Below, in pieces: positions 44,019 to 52,787 of a stretch of DNA of 64,000 bases. The DNA lies in contig NZ_NFZQ01000003.1 of assembly GCF_002165135.1 (NCBI RefSeq), forward strand, positions 1-64,000, written 5' to 3'. The DNA comes from Pseudomonas sp. SID14000. Lineage in GTDB: Bacteria; Pseudomonadota; Gammaproteobacteria; Pseudomonadales; Pseudomonadaceae. Made by a program: the position numbers and the translations under genes. Position 1 is the first letter of the stretch, and every line of letters begins with the position of its first letter. The notes under the pieces were generated by a model that was not told where the DNA came from, searched no databases, and worked only from the letters and a program-made list of their open reading frames with translations.

Positions 44019-45035
44019 ATGAAACAACCATTCCAGTACACCAAGCCTTCGACCTACACCACTGCCACCTACCACGATGGCAACGGACACTTGAGCGGGT
44101 CGATTCGATTCAACACTGCCGATGTTCGCCCAGAGACCCAAGCGGCCACCGATGTGTCCGTCTATGTGGAGGCCCTTGTGGAAGCCTTTGATGAGCACCT
44201 GAACGGCGATGGGTGGCGAGAGGCTGCCATGGAGGCAACCCCGTGCGAGTTCCGTCCGGCTGGCTCTGAGGCCACTGGACAACAGATCTTCACCATGGCC
44301 GACCGCACCGTCACCTTCGACCCTCGCAAGAATTGGGATAACCAGACCGTCGAGAAGGGCGAAGTCCTGGCTGGTTCTGTGATCTTCACCGAGGCCACCG
44401 ACACGGCATTGGCCATCAGCCATCGTGTCACCATTCTCGACCACAACATTCAAGCGGGCTTCACTGTCCAGTCCATGGAGCAGACCGCTGAGAAGATGCT
44501 TGATGACATTACTTACAGTGCAGCCGGTAAGGTCGCTGCCATCTTGACGACTGCCCCAAGCACCGAGAGTTTCTCCGTTGCCATGCCTACGGGTAAGCCT
44601 GCCGAGATCGCTGAGGACCTCATCGACATCCTCACGACCCACGTTAACCAGACTGTAGGGACCTCGCTGAGTGACTTCGTGATCCTGCTGCCAGTGTCGC
44701 TGTTGGCTGTCCTTGAACGTGCTTCCCAACGTGCGGGTCTCGGTGATGATGTCGAATCTCACATCGGCGCAGGCATCCAACTTTATACTGGTACCAATCA
44801 CGGCATCTTCATGTTGCCCAAGCTGTTCACCTCGCTAAGCTACCGTGAGCGCCGGGACGGCAACATCTGGCGCATCGAAGCGACCCGCAACCCGAACGCC
44901 CAAGGCTGGGACCTTGAGATCATGGCTGAGGTGGACATCATCGCCAACGGCATGGTCAAGGTGAAACTGACTACTGATGGCCTTCAGACCGAGATGGTGG
45001 CATTCCCAATGATCACCAATATCAAGCTGAGTTAA
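44019..45035 (+). CDS. possible phage capsid-like protein
   Basis: A 338-residue protein, well expressed-looking (AGGAGA before the ATG), with no signal or membrane segment. The composition is beta-rich. Stretches such as DFVILLPVSLLAVLERASQ, GTNHGIFMLPKLFTSL and IWRIEATRNPNAQGWDLEI, ending near a beta strand GMVKVKLTTDG, remind me of HK97-fold or P22-like major capsid proteins. Size and gene position (after a coiled-coil gene) agree. No head, portal or terminase genes accompany it. The assignment is tentative. Confidence 0.55.
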   Translation: MKQPFQYTKPSTYTTATYHDGNGHLSGSIRFNTADVRPETQAATDVSVYVEALVEAFDEHLNGDGWREAAMEATPCEFRPAGSEATGQQIFTMADRTVTFDPRKNWDNQTVEKGEVLAGSVIFTEATDTALAISHRVTILDHNIQAGFTVQSMEQTAEKMLDDITYSAAGKVAAILTTAPSTESFSVAMPTGKPAEIAEDLIDILTTHVNQTVGTSLSDFVILLPVSLLAVLERASQRAGLGDDVESHIGAGIQLYTGTNHGIFMLPKLFTSLSYRERRDGNIWRIEATRNPNAQGWDLEIMAEVDIIANGMVKVKLTTDGLQTEMVAFPMITNIKLS

Positions 45036-45081
45036 TCGGACGGCTCAGATTTGAGCTGTCGTCCACGAGGGCCCCGTAAGA

Positions 45082-45100
45082 CCGATCCAAGAGGGATCGG
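45082..45100. terminator. hairpin after the capsid-like gene
   Basis: CCGATCC-AAGAG-GGATCGG lies between the converging capsid-like and HEPN-motif genes. No T run follows, so termination is possible but unproven. Confidence 0.5.
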
Positions 45101-45107
45101 CAGGGGT

Positions 45108-45686
45108 TTAATTGATGTTGTCACGGCGACAGAAAAAGAGGGCCCAACCCGAAAACACAGGTAGGAAGGTAATAAAGATAATCAGAAAGTCAACTCTTCG
45201 ACTCACCTCGCCATACCGATACTCCTTAGAGACGCCATCGGTGGTGATCTCTAATTTTTTTGCTCTTATAGGTTTGTCTGCAGACCAGTCATATTTATCG
45301 CAAATCACAGCTAATCCATCAAGATCCTTTGAGTTCAACTCGGAATCAACATTGTGACCGAATTTATTTCTGATTTTATTCAGCACTACTAAGAAATCAC
45401 CAAACTCGGCTGGCATGCCGAAGGCCAGACACATTTGGACCTTTGTGGCAAAACTCATTCGGCCGTCCTTGAACCTGAAAAATCGCGAAAGCTTTTCTTG
45501 GGTCCTACTAACCAAATACTTCTCCATTATACTTTCAGCTATCAAGTGGCTCCTTAGAACGCATCCTATCTCATCCTCAGTCCTCGCCGCCTTGACCAAA
45601 TTGGTCACACCTATAAACGCCCCTGCATCATCAGGCCCAGTTACGCTGTCATCGCTACTCAAATTATCGCGCTCTTGATCAAGCAC
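45108..45686 (-). CDS. membrane-anchored HEPN-like (MltR-type) protein
   Basis: A 192-residue protein. Residues about 30-115 form a helical domain of MltR/HEPN type (ARTEDEIGCVLRSHLIAESIMEKYL, then MSFATKVQMCLAFGMPAEF). It ends in LNKIRNKFGH, which fits the HEPN RNase motif RNxxxH. The C-terminus has a membrane span (VDFLIIFITFLPVFSGWALFF) and a basic end. The GTG at 45686 has AAGGA six bases ahead, better than the ATG at 45692. It is divergent from the small membrane gene and converges on the capsid-like gene. HEPN proteins are often toxins or antiphage RNases, but no partner antitoxin is visible. Confidence 0.65.
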   Translation of the reverse strand: MLDQERDNLSSDDSVTGPDDAGAFIGVTNLVKAARTEDEIGCVLRSHLIAESIMEKYLVSRTQEKLSRFFRFKDGRMSFATKVQMCLAFGMPAEFGDFLVVLNKIRNKFGHNVDSELNSKDLDGLAVICDKYDWSADKPIRAKKLEITTDGVSKEYRYGEVSRRVDFLIIFITFLPVFSGWALFFCRRDNIN

Positions 45687-45852
45687 AAGCATTCCTTATA
45701 GATATTGATTATTTCTCACATGATGCCAAGCAAAGCGATTTCAATGGTAAAGCCTTTAAGTCAGTCTGGCACCGCTACGAGAGATGGCCGGTATCCTCGG
45801 TGACTCCCCAAGGTCATGCAGGAGCCTATCAACCAATGTAAAGGAGAACCTC

Positions 45853-46035
45853 ATGGACACGCTACACGCTGCCTACTGGGTCTGCATTGTTGTCCATGTC
45901 GTTGTCTGGGCACGGACGCATAGGCACCCTAAGGGTCCTCGAAAATCTGACAAAAAAATCTCAGAGACCATCTCATTGCCTCTACTCCCCGAGATTCCCC
46001 CCGTAGGCCCTCGCGCAGGTCCGCAAAGGCGATAA
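45853..46035 (+). CDS. small membrane peptide of the element
   Basis: A 60-residue protein with an N-terminal hydrophobic stretch (AYWVCIVVHVVVWA) and a basic, Pro-rich tail (RHPKGPRKSDKK...PLLPEIPPVGP). AAGGAG is well placed before the ATG at 45853. It lies at the right end of the element, divergent from the HEPN-motif gene. Function unknown. Confidence 0.5.
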   Translation: MDTLHAAYWVCIVVHVVVWARTHRHPKGPRKSDKKISETISLPLLPEIPPVGPRAGPQRR

Positions 46036-46071
46036 GGACCCCTGCCAATTCGCCCTTGCGGTCTCGCCGTC

Positions 46072-46103
46072 TGTCACCAACACTGTCACCAGCTTTGTCA
46101 CCA
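46072..46103 (+). repeat. right set of arm-type repeats
   Basis: Three perfect direct repeats TGTCACCA begin at 46072, 46084 and 46096, with exact 12-bp periodicity. They match the left set at 39906-39936 in sequence, number and orientation. Confidence 0.8.
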
Positions 46104-46161
46104 ATTTCCTTGAGGTCCTCTATGAAGCCCGCTACGCTTGGCCTGCCACCATGCCCCTCTC

Positions 46162-46203
46162 AGTTCTGGGCCAACCCTGAAAACTTCGGCAAGTACTGGT
46201 GGT
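46162..46203 (+). repeat. attR: right copy of the 42-bp integration repeat
   Basis: Matches 39796-39837 at 38 of 42 positions and encodes the C-terminal tail of the DUF6231 gene up to the codon before TGA at 46203-46205. The TGA overlaps the ychJ start (TGATGATGAG), which shows that the two host genes were once directly coupled. Confidence 0.85.
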
Positions 46204-46204
46204 G

Positions 46205-46684
46205 ATGATGAGTGTCTCGGTCTGCCCTTGTGGCAGTGGCAACCTGCTCGACGCCTGCTGCGGGCATTACCATGCCGGCACCCCGGCGCCGGATGCCCAG
46301 GCGTTGATGCGCTCACGCTACAGTGCCTATGTGCTGGGCCTGATCGACTACCTGGTGGCTACCACCCTGCCAGCCCAGCAAGCCGGCCTGGACCGTGCCG
46401 CCATGGCCGCCTGGAGCGCTCAGAGCACCTGGCTGGGCCTGGAGGTTGAAAGCGCAGAAGTGCTGGGCGGCCAACCGGAGCACGGTTTTGTCACCTTCAC
46501 CGCACGCTGGCACGACCAAGAGGGCGACCATCAGCACCGCGAGCGCTCGGCATTCGTCCAGCATGCCGGGCGCTGGTACTTCATCGACCCTACGGTCGGG
46601 CTCAAGGCCGGGCGCAACGACCCCTGCCCCTGCGCCAGCGGCCAGAAGTTCAAGAAATGCTGCGCCAGTTACGTGGGCAACTGA
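46205..46684 (+). CDS. ychJ: YchJ-family SEC-C protein
   Basis: A 159-residue protein with a SEC-C zinc motif at each end ([19 protein letters not shown] and [16 protein letters not shown]) around an NTF2-like middle ([19 protein letters not shown]). This is the YchJ family; function unknown, metal binding expected. Start ATG at 46205 or 46208; its first bases overlap the old DUF6231 stop. The integrated element now separates it from its former upstream partner, so its transcription may depend on the element's right end. Confidence 0.9.
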   Translation: MMSVSVCPCGSGNLLDACCGHYHAGTPAPDAQALMRSRYSAYVLGLIDYLVATTLPAQQAGLDRAAMAAWSAQSTWLGLEVESAEVLGGQPEHGFVTFTARWHDQEGDHQHRERSAFVQHAGRWYFIDPTVGLKAGRNDPCPCASGQKFKKCCASYVGN

Positions 46685-46686
46685 CC

Positions 46687-47172
46687 ATGATCGCCCGCGC
46701 CCGCCCGCTGCTGCTCGCCACGCTGATGGCATGGCTGGCACTGCTGGCGGGCTGCGCCAGTTGGGGCGGTGACGACTGGCGTGAACCCGAGGTGCACCTG
46801 GTCGAGGTGGAGACCGTCAAGGCCAGGTTGATGGAGCAGGAATTCGTGCTGCACCTGCGGGTCGACAACCCCAATGATAGCCGCCTGTTCATCCGCAACC
46901 TGTCGTATGCCATACGCCTCAACGACCTCTTGCTGGTGCAGGATGAAACCAGCGTGTGGCGCAGTGTAGGCGGGCATGCCCGGCGCACTTTCAAGATCAC
47001 CGCACGGACTAACCTGTGGCAGCACCTGAAACCATTGGCCAAACTGCTGAAAAGCGAGCAACCGCTGCGTTACAGCCTGCAGGGCGAGCTGGCGACCGGG
47101 TTGCTCATCCATCGGGACCTGCACTTGTCGCGCAGTGGTGAGATAATCCCCGGTGATTACAACCCGGAGTAA
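46687..47172 (+). CDS. LEA/WHy-type lipoprotein
   Basis: A 161-residue exported lipoprotein with lipobox LLAGC. The WHy/LEA14-like beta-sandwich has [24 protein letters not shown] and [16 protein letters not shown], the classic LEA type 2 layout. It follows ychJ with 2 bp between stop and start and is probably co-transcribed. In plants such proteins protect against desiccation; the bacterial role is not established. Confidence 0.85.
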   Translation: MIARARPLLLATLMAWLALLAGCASWGGDDWREPEVHLVEVETVKARLMEQEFVLHLRVDNPNDSRLFIRNLSYAIRLNDLLLVQDETSVWRSVGGHARRTFKITARTNLWQHLKPLAKLLKSEQPLRYSLQGELATGLLIHRDLHLSRSGEIIPGDYNPE

Positions 47173-47179
47173 CCCTGCA

Positions 47180-47377
47180 ATGTCCCAACAACCCCACGTT
47201 CATGGCCCTGACTGCAACCACGATCATGATCACCACCACGATCATGGCCATGTACACGGCCCGCACTGCAACCACGGCCACCAGGAGCCGGTACGTAACG
47301 CCCTGAAGGACGTTGGCCGTAACGACCCGTGCCCGTGCGGTAGCCAGAAAAAGTTCAAGAAGTGCCACGGCGCCTGA
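47180..47377 (+). CDS. His-rich SEC-C metal-binding protein
   Basis: A 65-residue protein with an N-terminal His-rich segment ([20 protein letters not shown], about 17 His in 35 residues plus Cys), then a SEC-C zinc knuckle [19 protein letters not shown]. It should bind zinc or nickel. It is the last gene of the ychJ, lipoprotein, SEC-C run. Confidence 0.88.
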   Translation: MSQQPHVHGPDCNHDHDHHHDHGHVHGPHCNHGHQEPVRNALKDVGRNDPCPCGSQKKFKKCHGA

Positions 47378-47439
47378 CCTGAACAGCACTTGCGCGTCCC
47401 TGCTGCGGGCCGCGCTGTGGGTAGTCGGGGCCGTCTTGC

Positions 47440-48636
47440 CTAGCTGGCTCTGGCAGGCCCTGATACCTTACGCTGCAACAACCCGGCGGTTGCCATGAGC
47501 AGCACGATGCACAGGGCCATGCAAATGGCATTGGTGCCGCCCCAGCCGACCGTGCCCAGCAACAGCGACGGGCTGAATGCGCCAACGGTCGCGAACACCG
47601 CAATGGCCAGATCGTTTTTGCCCTGCATCTGCATCGCTGCCGGGCTGTTCTGCAGCGTTTGCGCCAACAGCGCGCCTCCGCCCACGTAGATCAGGTTCCA
47701 GCCCAAACCGAGGGCTATCAGCGACAAGGTCATCATCGCGTAGCTGTGCGACCACATGTTCAAGGCCGTACAGCCGATCAACAGCCCCAGGCCGAGACAG
47801 ATGGTAGCCCTGATCCCAAGCTTGTGGATGATGGCGCCGGTGAAGAACGACGGGGCAAACATGGCTATCACATGCCATTGAATCGCCAGGCGAACGTCGG
47901 AAAAGTCCTCATGCATGTGTTTCATTTGCATCGATGCCTGGATCATCAGCAAGTTCATGATCCCATAGCCCAGGGCGGCCACGGCCATGGCCACGGCAAC
48001 GACAGGGCTCAGCGGCTCGGCGGCTGTACCAGCCGGTTTCGCTGCACCGTCGTTTCTGGCGATACCGCTATCGCTTGGCAAGCAAGCCGCTATCAGCAAG
48101 GACATCACCGCCAGGCCGACAAAGGCGGCGTAACACAGCGAAAACAGCGGATACCCGCCAACGTCGCGCAGCCACTCGGTGAGTGCCGGCCCGACCACGG
48201 CAGCTATCACCCCACCTGCCACGACCAGGGAAAGCGCTTTGGGCTTCAGGTTCTGGGCCAGATTGTCGGTGGCCGCGAAGCGGTTGAAGTTGGCAAACGC
48301 AATATAGATGCCCAATGCCGAATGGCTGATCACCAGAGTCGGGAAGTGCTGATACAGCACGGCCAGATAACCGGTGATGCCGGACACCGCCAAAGGTATG
48401 GAGCCCAGCATGAACGCCCGCTTGCGGCCGATACGGCTCATCAGCCCGGAGACCGGGTAGGTAGCCAGCATCATACAGAGAAACTGGAAACCGTAAGGCA
48501 CCGTGGACCACGTGGCGGCAGGCGCCAGTGCCGCCCCGACGATGGCCGCCATGGTCACGGACATGACTGCAGTCGTCAGGTTGATCGATTGCGCGGTGAA
48601 AAACAGATACGTGCGCCGCGGAAGTGTGCTCGACAT
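47440..48636 (-). CDS. MFS transporter
   Basis: A 398-residue inner-membrane protein with 12 predicted spans and the MFS A-motif variant GLMSRIGRKRAFMLG between spans 2 and 3. A long central cytoplasmic loop (about 190-215) is polar. It belongs to the general COG2814-type efflux or uptake class; substrate unknown. It is divergent from a MocR-type regulator with an operator between, so that regulator probably controls it. Confidence 0.88.
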   Translation of the reverse strand: MSSTLPRRTYLFFTAQSINLTTAVMSVTMAAIVGAALAPAATWSTVPYGFQFLCMMLATYPVSGLMSRIGRKRAFMLGSIPLAVSGITGYLAVLYQHFPTLVISHSALGIYIAFANFNRFAATDNLAQNLKPKALSLVVAGGVIAAVVGPALTEWLRDVGGYPLFSLCYAAFVGLAVMSLLIAACLPSDSGIARNDGAAKPAGTAAEPLSPVVAVAMAVAALGYGIMNLLMIQASMQMKHMHEDFSDVRLAIQWHVIAMFAPSFFTGAIIHKLGIRATICLGLGLLIGCTALNMWSHSYAMMTLSLIALGLGWNLIYVGGGALLAQTLQNSPAAMQMQGKNDLAIAVFATVGAFSPSLLLGTVGWGGTNAICMALCIVLLMATAGLLQRKVSGPARAS

Positions 48637-48751
48637 AGCATGTGCTCACGGTAGGTGGACGGGGTGGTTTCGACATCGCGAAAAGTGCCGACAGATGCAT
48701 GGTCGCATCTGTCACGTGCTGAAATGCGAACAGTCGACGCACTTTCCGGTT

Positions 48752-48779
48752 AACTGTTAGGCTGTTTTTTCTAACAGTT
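48752..48779. promoter_or_regulatory. perfect inverted repeat operator between MFS and MocR genes
   Basis: AACTGTTAG (48752-48760) and CTAACAGTT (48771-48779) are exact 9-bp arms with a T-rich 10-bp spacer. It lies 13 bp before the MocR-type start and about 120 bp before the MFS start. It is well placed for autoregulation and control of the divergent transporter. Confidence 0.65.
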
Positions 48780-48791
48780 GCTGGACCCGAC

Positions 48792-50147
48792 ATGCGCCTG
48801 CATAGCCTTCATGACCAGTTGAAACAGCGCCTCGAAGCTGGCGAATGGCTGCCTGGCCAACGCATGCCGTCCATTCGCAAACTGATGGCGGCGGCAGACT
48901 GCAGTCATCACGATGCCGTCTCCGGCTATGCCCGGCTGGTTAGCGAAGGTGTTTTGACCGCTGTCCCTGGGCGCGGCTATTTCGTCGCCAGTAATACCCG
49001 GCAACCGGGCGCTGTTAATGCAGGCATTGCGGATGCCCCCGCTAGCATGGCCGGTGACCCACTGTTCAAGCTGCTGCAAGGTGGCCAGTACTACACCAAA
49101 CTGGGCAGCGGCTGGTTGCCACCTGCCTGGAGTAACACCGAGCTGCTGGCCAAGGCGATTCGGCGCACGGCGCGGCTGGAGCAGAGTTCGCTGGTGGAAT
49201 ATGGCGACATCCAGGGCTACCTGCCCATGCGCAAACAGTTATGCGCGCACATGAAGCGCCTGACCCGTGTCGACACACGGCCAAGCCAGTTGCTGACCAC
49301 ACTGGGCGCCACCCAGGCGCTGGACCTGGTGGCGCGGTTGTTGATCAAGCCAGGCGATCACGTGTTCGTCGACGAGCCCGGCAATGGCAACCTGATCAAG
49401 CTGATACAGCTGGCCGGTGGCCACGTGGTCGGGGTGCGGCGAACCCAGGACGGACCGAGCGTGGAAGACATGAAGGACCACCTGGCCAGGCACAAGGTCA
49501 AGGCGTTCTTCTGCAACAGTACCTTCCACAACCCGACGGGCGGCAATATCAGCCCGCACAATGCCTTCAGCGTCTTGCGCCTGGCGGTGGAACACGACTT
49601 CTTCGTAGTCGAGGATGATGTCTACGGCGACTTCAGCCCGGGCGTGCGCCAGACCTTTGCCGAACTGGACAACCTTGAGCGGGTCATCTACATCGGCAGC
49701 TTCTCCAAATGCCTGTCCGCTTCATTGCGCGTTGGCTACATCGCCTGCTCGGCAGAGCTCATAGAGCCGCTGACGCGCCTGAAGCTGCTGACCTGCGTGG
49801 CGGTGCCGGCGTTTTGCGAACGTTTCGTCAACACCATCTTGTCCGACGGCACCTATACCCGGCACATGCAAGACCTGCAGCAGCGCCTGATCCGGCAGCA
49901 GGCACAGACCCAGCGGTTGTTGCGGGCGCGTGGCTGGCAGTTCGACATAACGCCGCAAGGCGGTATGTTCCTGTGGGTCCATCACCCCGAACTGACCGAC
50001 CTGCAGCCCTTCATGGTTCGCCTGGAACAACACAAGGTGCTATTGATGCCAGGCTCGGCCTTCGCCGTCAGCCGTGACTATCAGCGCCATGCGCGCATCA
50101 ATTGCACGCACTTTTCCGACGCCGTGGCCGAGCATTTCAAGGTTTGA
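48792..50147 (+). CDS. MocR/GntR-type transcriptional regulator
   Basis: A 451-residue regulator. The N-terminal GntR winged helix (about 1-70: LHSLHDQLKQRLEAGEWLPGQRMPSIRKLM) is followed by an aminotransferase-I-like domain that binds PLP through Lys in IGSFSKCLSASLRVGYI. CNSTFHNPTGGNISP and EDDVYGDF are also typical. MocR proteins sense amino acids or PLP-reactive amines. It likely controls the divergent MFS gene and itself. Confidence 0.9.
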   Translation: MRLHSLHDQLKQRLEAGEWLPGQRMPSIRKLMAAADCSHHDAVSGYARLVSEGVLTAVPGRGYFVASNTRQPGAVNAGIADAPASMAGDPLFKLLQGGQYYTKLGSGWLPPAWSNTELLAKAIRRTARLEQSSLVEYGDIQGYLPMRKQLCAHMKRLTRVDTRPSQLLTTLGATQALDLVARLLIKPGDHVFVDEPGNGNLIKLIQLAGGHVVGVRRTQDGPSVEDMKDHLARHKVKAFFCNSTFHNPTGGNISPHNAFSVLRLAVEHDFFVVEDDVYGDFSPGVRQTFAELDNLERVIYIGSFSKCLSASLRVGYIACSAELIEPLTRLKLLTCVAVPAFCERFVNTILSDGTYTRHMQDLQQRLIRQQAQTQRLLRARGWQFDITPQGGMFLWVHHPELTDLQPFMVRLEQHKVLLMPGSAFAVSRDYQRHARINCTHFSDAVAEHFKV

Positions 50148-50168
50148 GTGCATGTCTTGATTTTTGAG

Positions 50169-50221
50169 GTGGCGCGCAAATCGAGCGCCGCCCGCGCGGC
50201 GCTCGATCTCACAGGCGCCAC
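50169..50221. repeat. REP-like hairpin of the GATCGAGCGCC family
   Basis: Nested arms GTGGCGC/GCGCCAC (50169, 50215) and ATCGAGCGCCGC/GCGGCGCTCGAT (50180-50191, 50196-50207) fold as one long hairpin. The inner part matches the large inverted repeat at 449-708. It may serve as the terminator of the MocR-type gene. Confidence 0.8.
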
Positions 50222-50332
50222 ACAACCCACGCCAAGCCTGAAAATAATCCGCACAGGGACCTTGCACGGCGCCTGTGCGCTAACTACCTTAGCGCCTTTC
50301 CAAACCCGCCACGCCTTGCAGGAGCCCTTGTC

Positions 50333-52774
50333 ATGGCCGCCCCCGCCTTTCCTCCCTTCCGCCCGCGGTTCGTAACCGCTGCCACGCTGCTCGGCATGCT
50401 CGGGCTGGCCGGTTGCCAGACGGGCGGCTATCAGGACAGCGTGCCGCCAACCAGCGGCGTGCAGCCGCTCAAGGGCTTGGCGCAGAACGTCTCGGTACGG
50501 CGCAACGCCATGGGTGCGCCACTGATCGAAAGCAGCAGCTTCCATGACGCCCTGTTCAGCCTGGGCTATGTGCACGCCGGCGACCGTATCGAGCAGATGG
50601 TCGCCATGCGCCTGCTCGCCCAGGGCCGCCTGGCCGAACTGGCCGGCAGCGATGCGCTGGACATCGACCGCCTGATGCGCGCGGCCAACCTCAAGCAGAG
50701 CGCCGCCCAGCAGTACGCCGACGCCTCGCCACGGCTCAAGCGCTTCTTCGAGGTGTACGCACGCGGGGTCAACGCCTACCTGTTCCGCTACCGCGACAAA
50801 CTGCCTGCCGGCCTGGCCAGCAGTGGCTACCGCCCCGAATACTGGAAACCCGAAGACTCGGCGCTGATCTTCAGCCTGTACGCCTTCAGCCAGTCGGTGA
50901 ACCTGCAGGAAGAACTGAGTGCCCTGGCCCTGGCGCAGAAAGCCGGTAGCGACAAGCTGGCCTGGCTGCTACCAGGTGCCCCGGACGAGCCGTTGGCCGA
51001 AGCAGAAGTGGACAAGCTCAAAGGCCTGAACCTGGCCAGCCAGTTACCGGGGCTACCGGCCTTGGCTGCTGCCAGCCAGAAGCTGGCCGACCTCGACCTT
51101 TTGGGTAGCCCGGGCTCGGCCAACCTGGCCCTGGCGCCGCAGCGCAGCCGCAGTGGCAAGAGCCTGCTGGCCAGCGACAGCCGAGCCGCCTGGGCCCTGA
51201 GCCCGGTGCAGATCCACACCGGCAAGTATCAAGTCGCCGGCCTGTCGTTGCCCGGCCTGCCGATCGTGCTGGCCGGCTACAACGGCAAGCTGGCCTGGAG
51301 CAGCAGCGCGGTCATGGCCGACAACCAGGACCTGTACCTGGAGCAACTGCGCCACCAGGGCAGCCAGTTGAGCTACCTGGCCGACGGCAAATGGCTGCCG
51401 GCCCGCGCCCGTAGCGAAACCTTCTTCGTCCGCGGCCAGCGCCCGCTGCGCGAGGTGATGTATGACACCCGCCACGGCACCCTGCTGGCCCAGCCAGGCA
51501 ATGCCAGCCTGGGCCTGGCGCTGAACCTGCCACAGTTCAAAGGCGATCGCAGCCTGGATGCGCTGTTCGACCTGACCCGCGCCAAGAGCGTGGAGCGTGC
51601 CTTCGACAGTACCCGTGAAGTGACCGCCGCCGCCCTCAACTTCGTCTTCGCCGAACCCGAGCACATCGGCTGGCAGGTCAGTGGCCGCTACCCCAACCGC
51701 CGCGAAGGCCAGGGCCTGCTGCCCTCGCCGGGCTGGGACGGGCGCTACGACTGGGACGGTTATGCCGACCCGATGCTGCACCCTTACGACCAGGACCCAC
51801 CTGCAGGCTGGATCGGCCACGCCAACCAGCGCAGCCTGCCACGGGGCTATGGCATGCAGCTGTCCAGCACCTGGTATTACCCGGAACGGGCCGAACGCCT
51901 GGCCCAGCTGGCCGGCAACGGCCGCCATGACAGCCGCAGCCTGATGGCCCTGCAGAACGATCAGACCACTCTGCTGGCCGACAAGCTCAAGCAGATGTTC
52001 GACGCTCCCGGCATGGCCCAGCCACTCAAACAGGCGATCGATGCCCTACCCGCCGCGCAGCGCGACAAGGCCCGTGATGCGCTGGCCCGGCTCAAGGCCT
52101 TCGATGGCCGCCTGAGCCCGGTGTCAGCCGATGCCGCACTGTACGAACTATTCCTCCAGGAAGTGGCCCGGCAAACCTTCCTTGACGACCTGGGCCCGGA
52201 ATCAGGCCCGGCCTGGCAGGCCTTCGTCGGCAATGCGCGGTTGTCGTTCTCGGCGCAGGCCGACCACTTGCTGGGCCGCGACGACAGCCCGTTCTGGGAT
52301 GACCGCAACACCCCGCAGAAGGAAGACAAGCCGGCCGTCCTCGCCCGCAGCCTGGCTGGCGCGGTGGATGCCGGCACCGCGCGACTGGGCGCAGACCGCC
52401 GCACCTGGCAGTGGGGCAAGCTGCACCAGTACCGCTGGCCGGCACCGGCCTCCCATGGTCTGGGCGATGCCATCAGCCGCTCGCCGCTGGCAGCCGGTGG
52501 CGATTTCACCACCCTGGCCCTGACGCCATACGCCTGGGGTAGCGACTTCGACACCCGCCTGCCGGCTTCGGCACGGATAATCGTCGACTTCGGCCAGGCC
52601 GAGCCGTTGCAGGTGCTGACCAGCAGCGGGCAGTCCGGCAACCCGGCCAGCAAGCATTACAGCGACGGGCTGGATGCCTGGTTCAAAGGGCGCTTCATGA
52701 GCTTGCCACTGCAGCAGCAGAACTTCGGGCGGGCGTATGGCAACCAACGCTTGACCCTGGTGCCAGGCAGGTAA
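50333..52774 (+). CDS. quiP: penicillin-acylase family Ntn-hydrolase (QuiP-like)
   Basis: An 813-residue exported N-terminal-nucleophile hydrolase, with lipobox-like signal end LGLAGC. The predicted autocleavage point is Gly261-Ser262 in [11 protein letters not shown], followed by [16 protein letters not shown] and [20 protein letters not shown], which mirror the penicillin acylase beta-chain start. Family members include QuiP and PvdQ, which cleave acyl-homoserine lactones. Synteny with the OmpA/ychJ/LEA region of P. aeruginosa supports QuiP, but the GSAN instead of the usual GSNN is unusual, so activity is not assured. Confidence 0.8.
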   Translation: MAAPAFPPFRPRFVTAATLLGMLGLAGCQTGGYQDSVPPTSGVQPLKGLAQNVSVRRNAMGAPLIESSSFHDALFSLGYVHAGDRIEQMVAMRLLAQGRLAELAGSDALDIDRLMRAANLKQSAAQQYADASPRLKRFFEVYARGVNAYLFRYRDKLPAGLASSGYRPEYWKPEDSALIFSLYAFSQSVNLQEELSALALAQKAGSDKLAWLLPGAPDEPLAEAEVDKLKGLNLASQLPGLPALAAASQKLADLDLLGSPGSANLALAPQRSRSGKSLLASDSRAAWALSPVQIHTGKYQVAGLSLPGLPIVLAGYNGKLAWSSSAVMADNQDLYLEQLRHQGSQLSYLADGKWLPARARSETFFVRGQRPLREVMYDTRHGTLLAQPGNASLGLALNLPQFKGDRSLDALFDLTRAKSVERAFDSTREVTAAALNFVFAEPEHIGWQVSGRYPNRREGQGLLPSPGWDGRYDWDGYADPMLHPYDQDPPAGWIGHANQRSLPRGYGMQLSSTWYYPERAERLAQLAGNGRHDSRSLMALQNDQTTLLADKLKQMFDAPGMAQPLKQAIDALPAAQRDKARDALARLKAFDGRLSPVSADAALYELFLQEVARQTFLDDLGPESGPAWQAFVGNARLSFSAQADHLLGRDDSPFWDDRNTPQKEDKPAVLARSLAGAVDAGTARLGADRRTWQWGKLHQYRWPAPASHGLGDAISRSPLAAGGDFTTLALTPYAWGSDFDTRLPASARIIVDFGQAEPLQVLTSSGQSGNPASKHYSDGLDAWFKGRFMSLPLQQQNFGRAYGNQRLTLVPGR

Positions 52775-52787
52775 TAGCAGGGGGATC

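Larger units (their letters stand above)
39838..46203. mobile_element. integrative element, 6.4 kb, tyrosine-integrase type
   Basis: The element is bounded by the 42-bp repeat and begins with an integrase gene. It is markedly richer in A+T and uses different codons (frequent GAG, ATA, AGG) from its surroundings. It holds about eight genes, including a capsid-like gene with a coiled-coil gene before it, an exported SH3-like protein, a zinc-knuckle protein and a HEPN-motif membrane protein. No terminase, portal, tail, replication or conjugation gene is visible, so it resembles a phage satellite or a decayed prophage. Confidence 0.85.

Noticed and set aside
39838-46203. Complete prophage
   Set aside because: No terminase, portal, tail, lysis or replication genes; at 6.4 kb it is too small.
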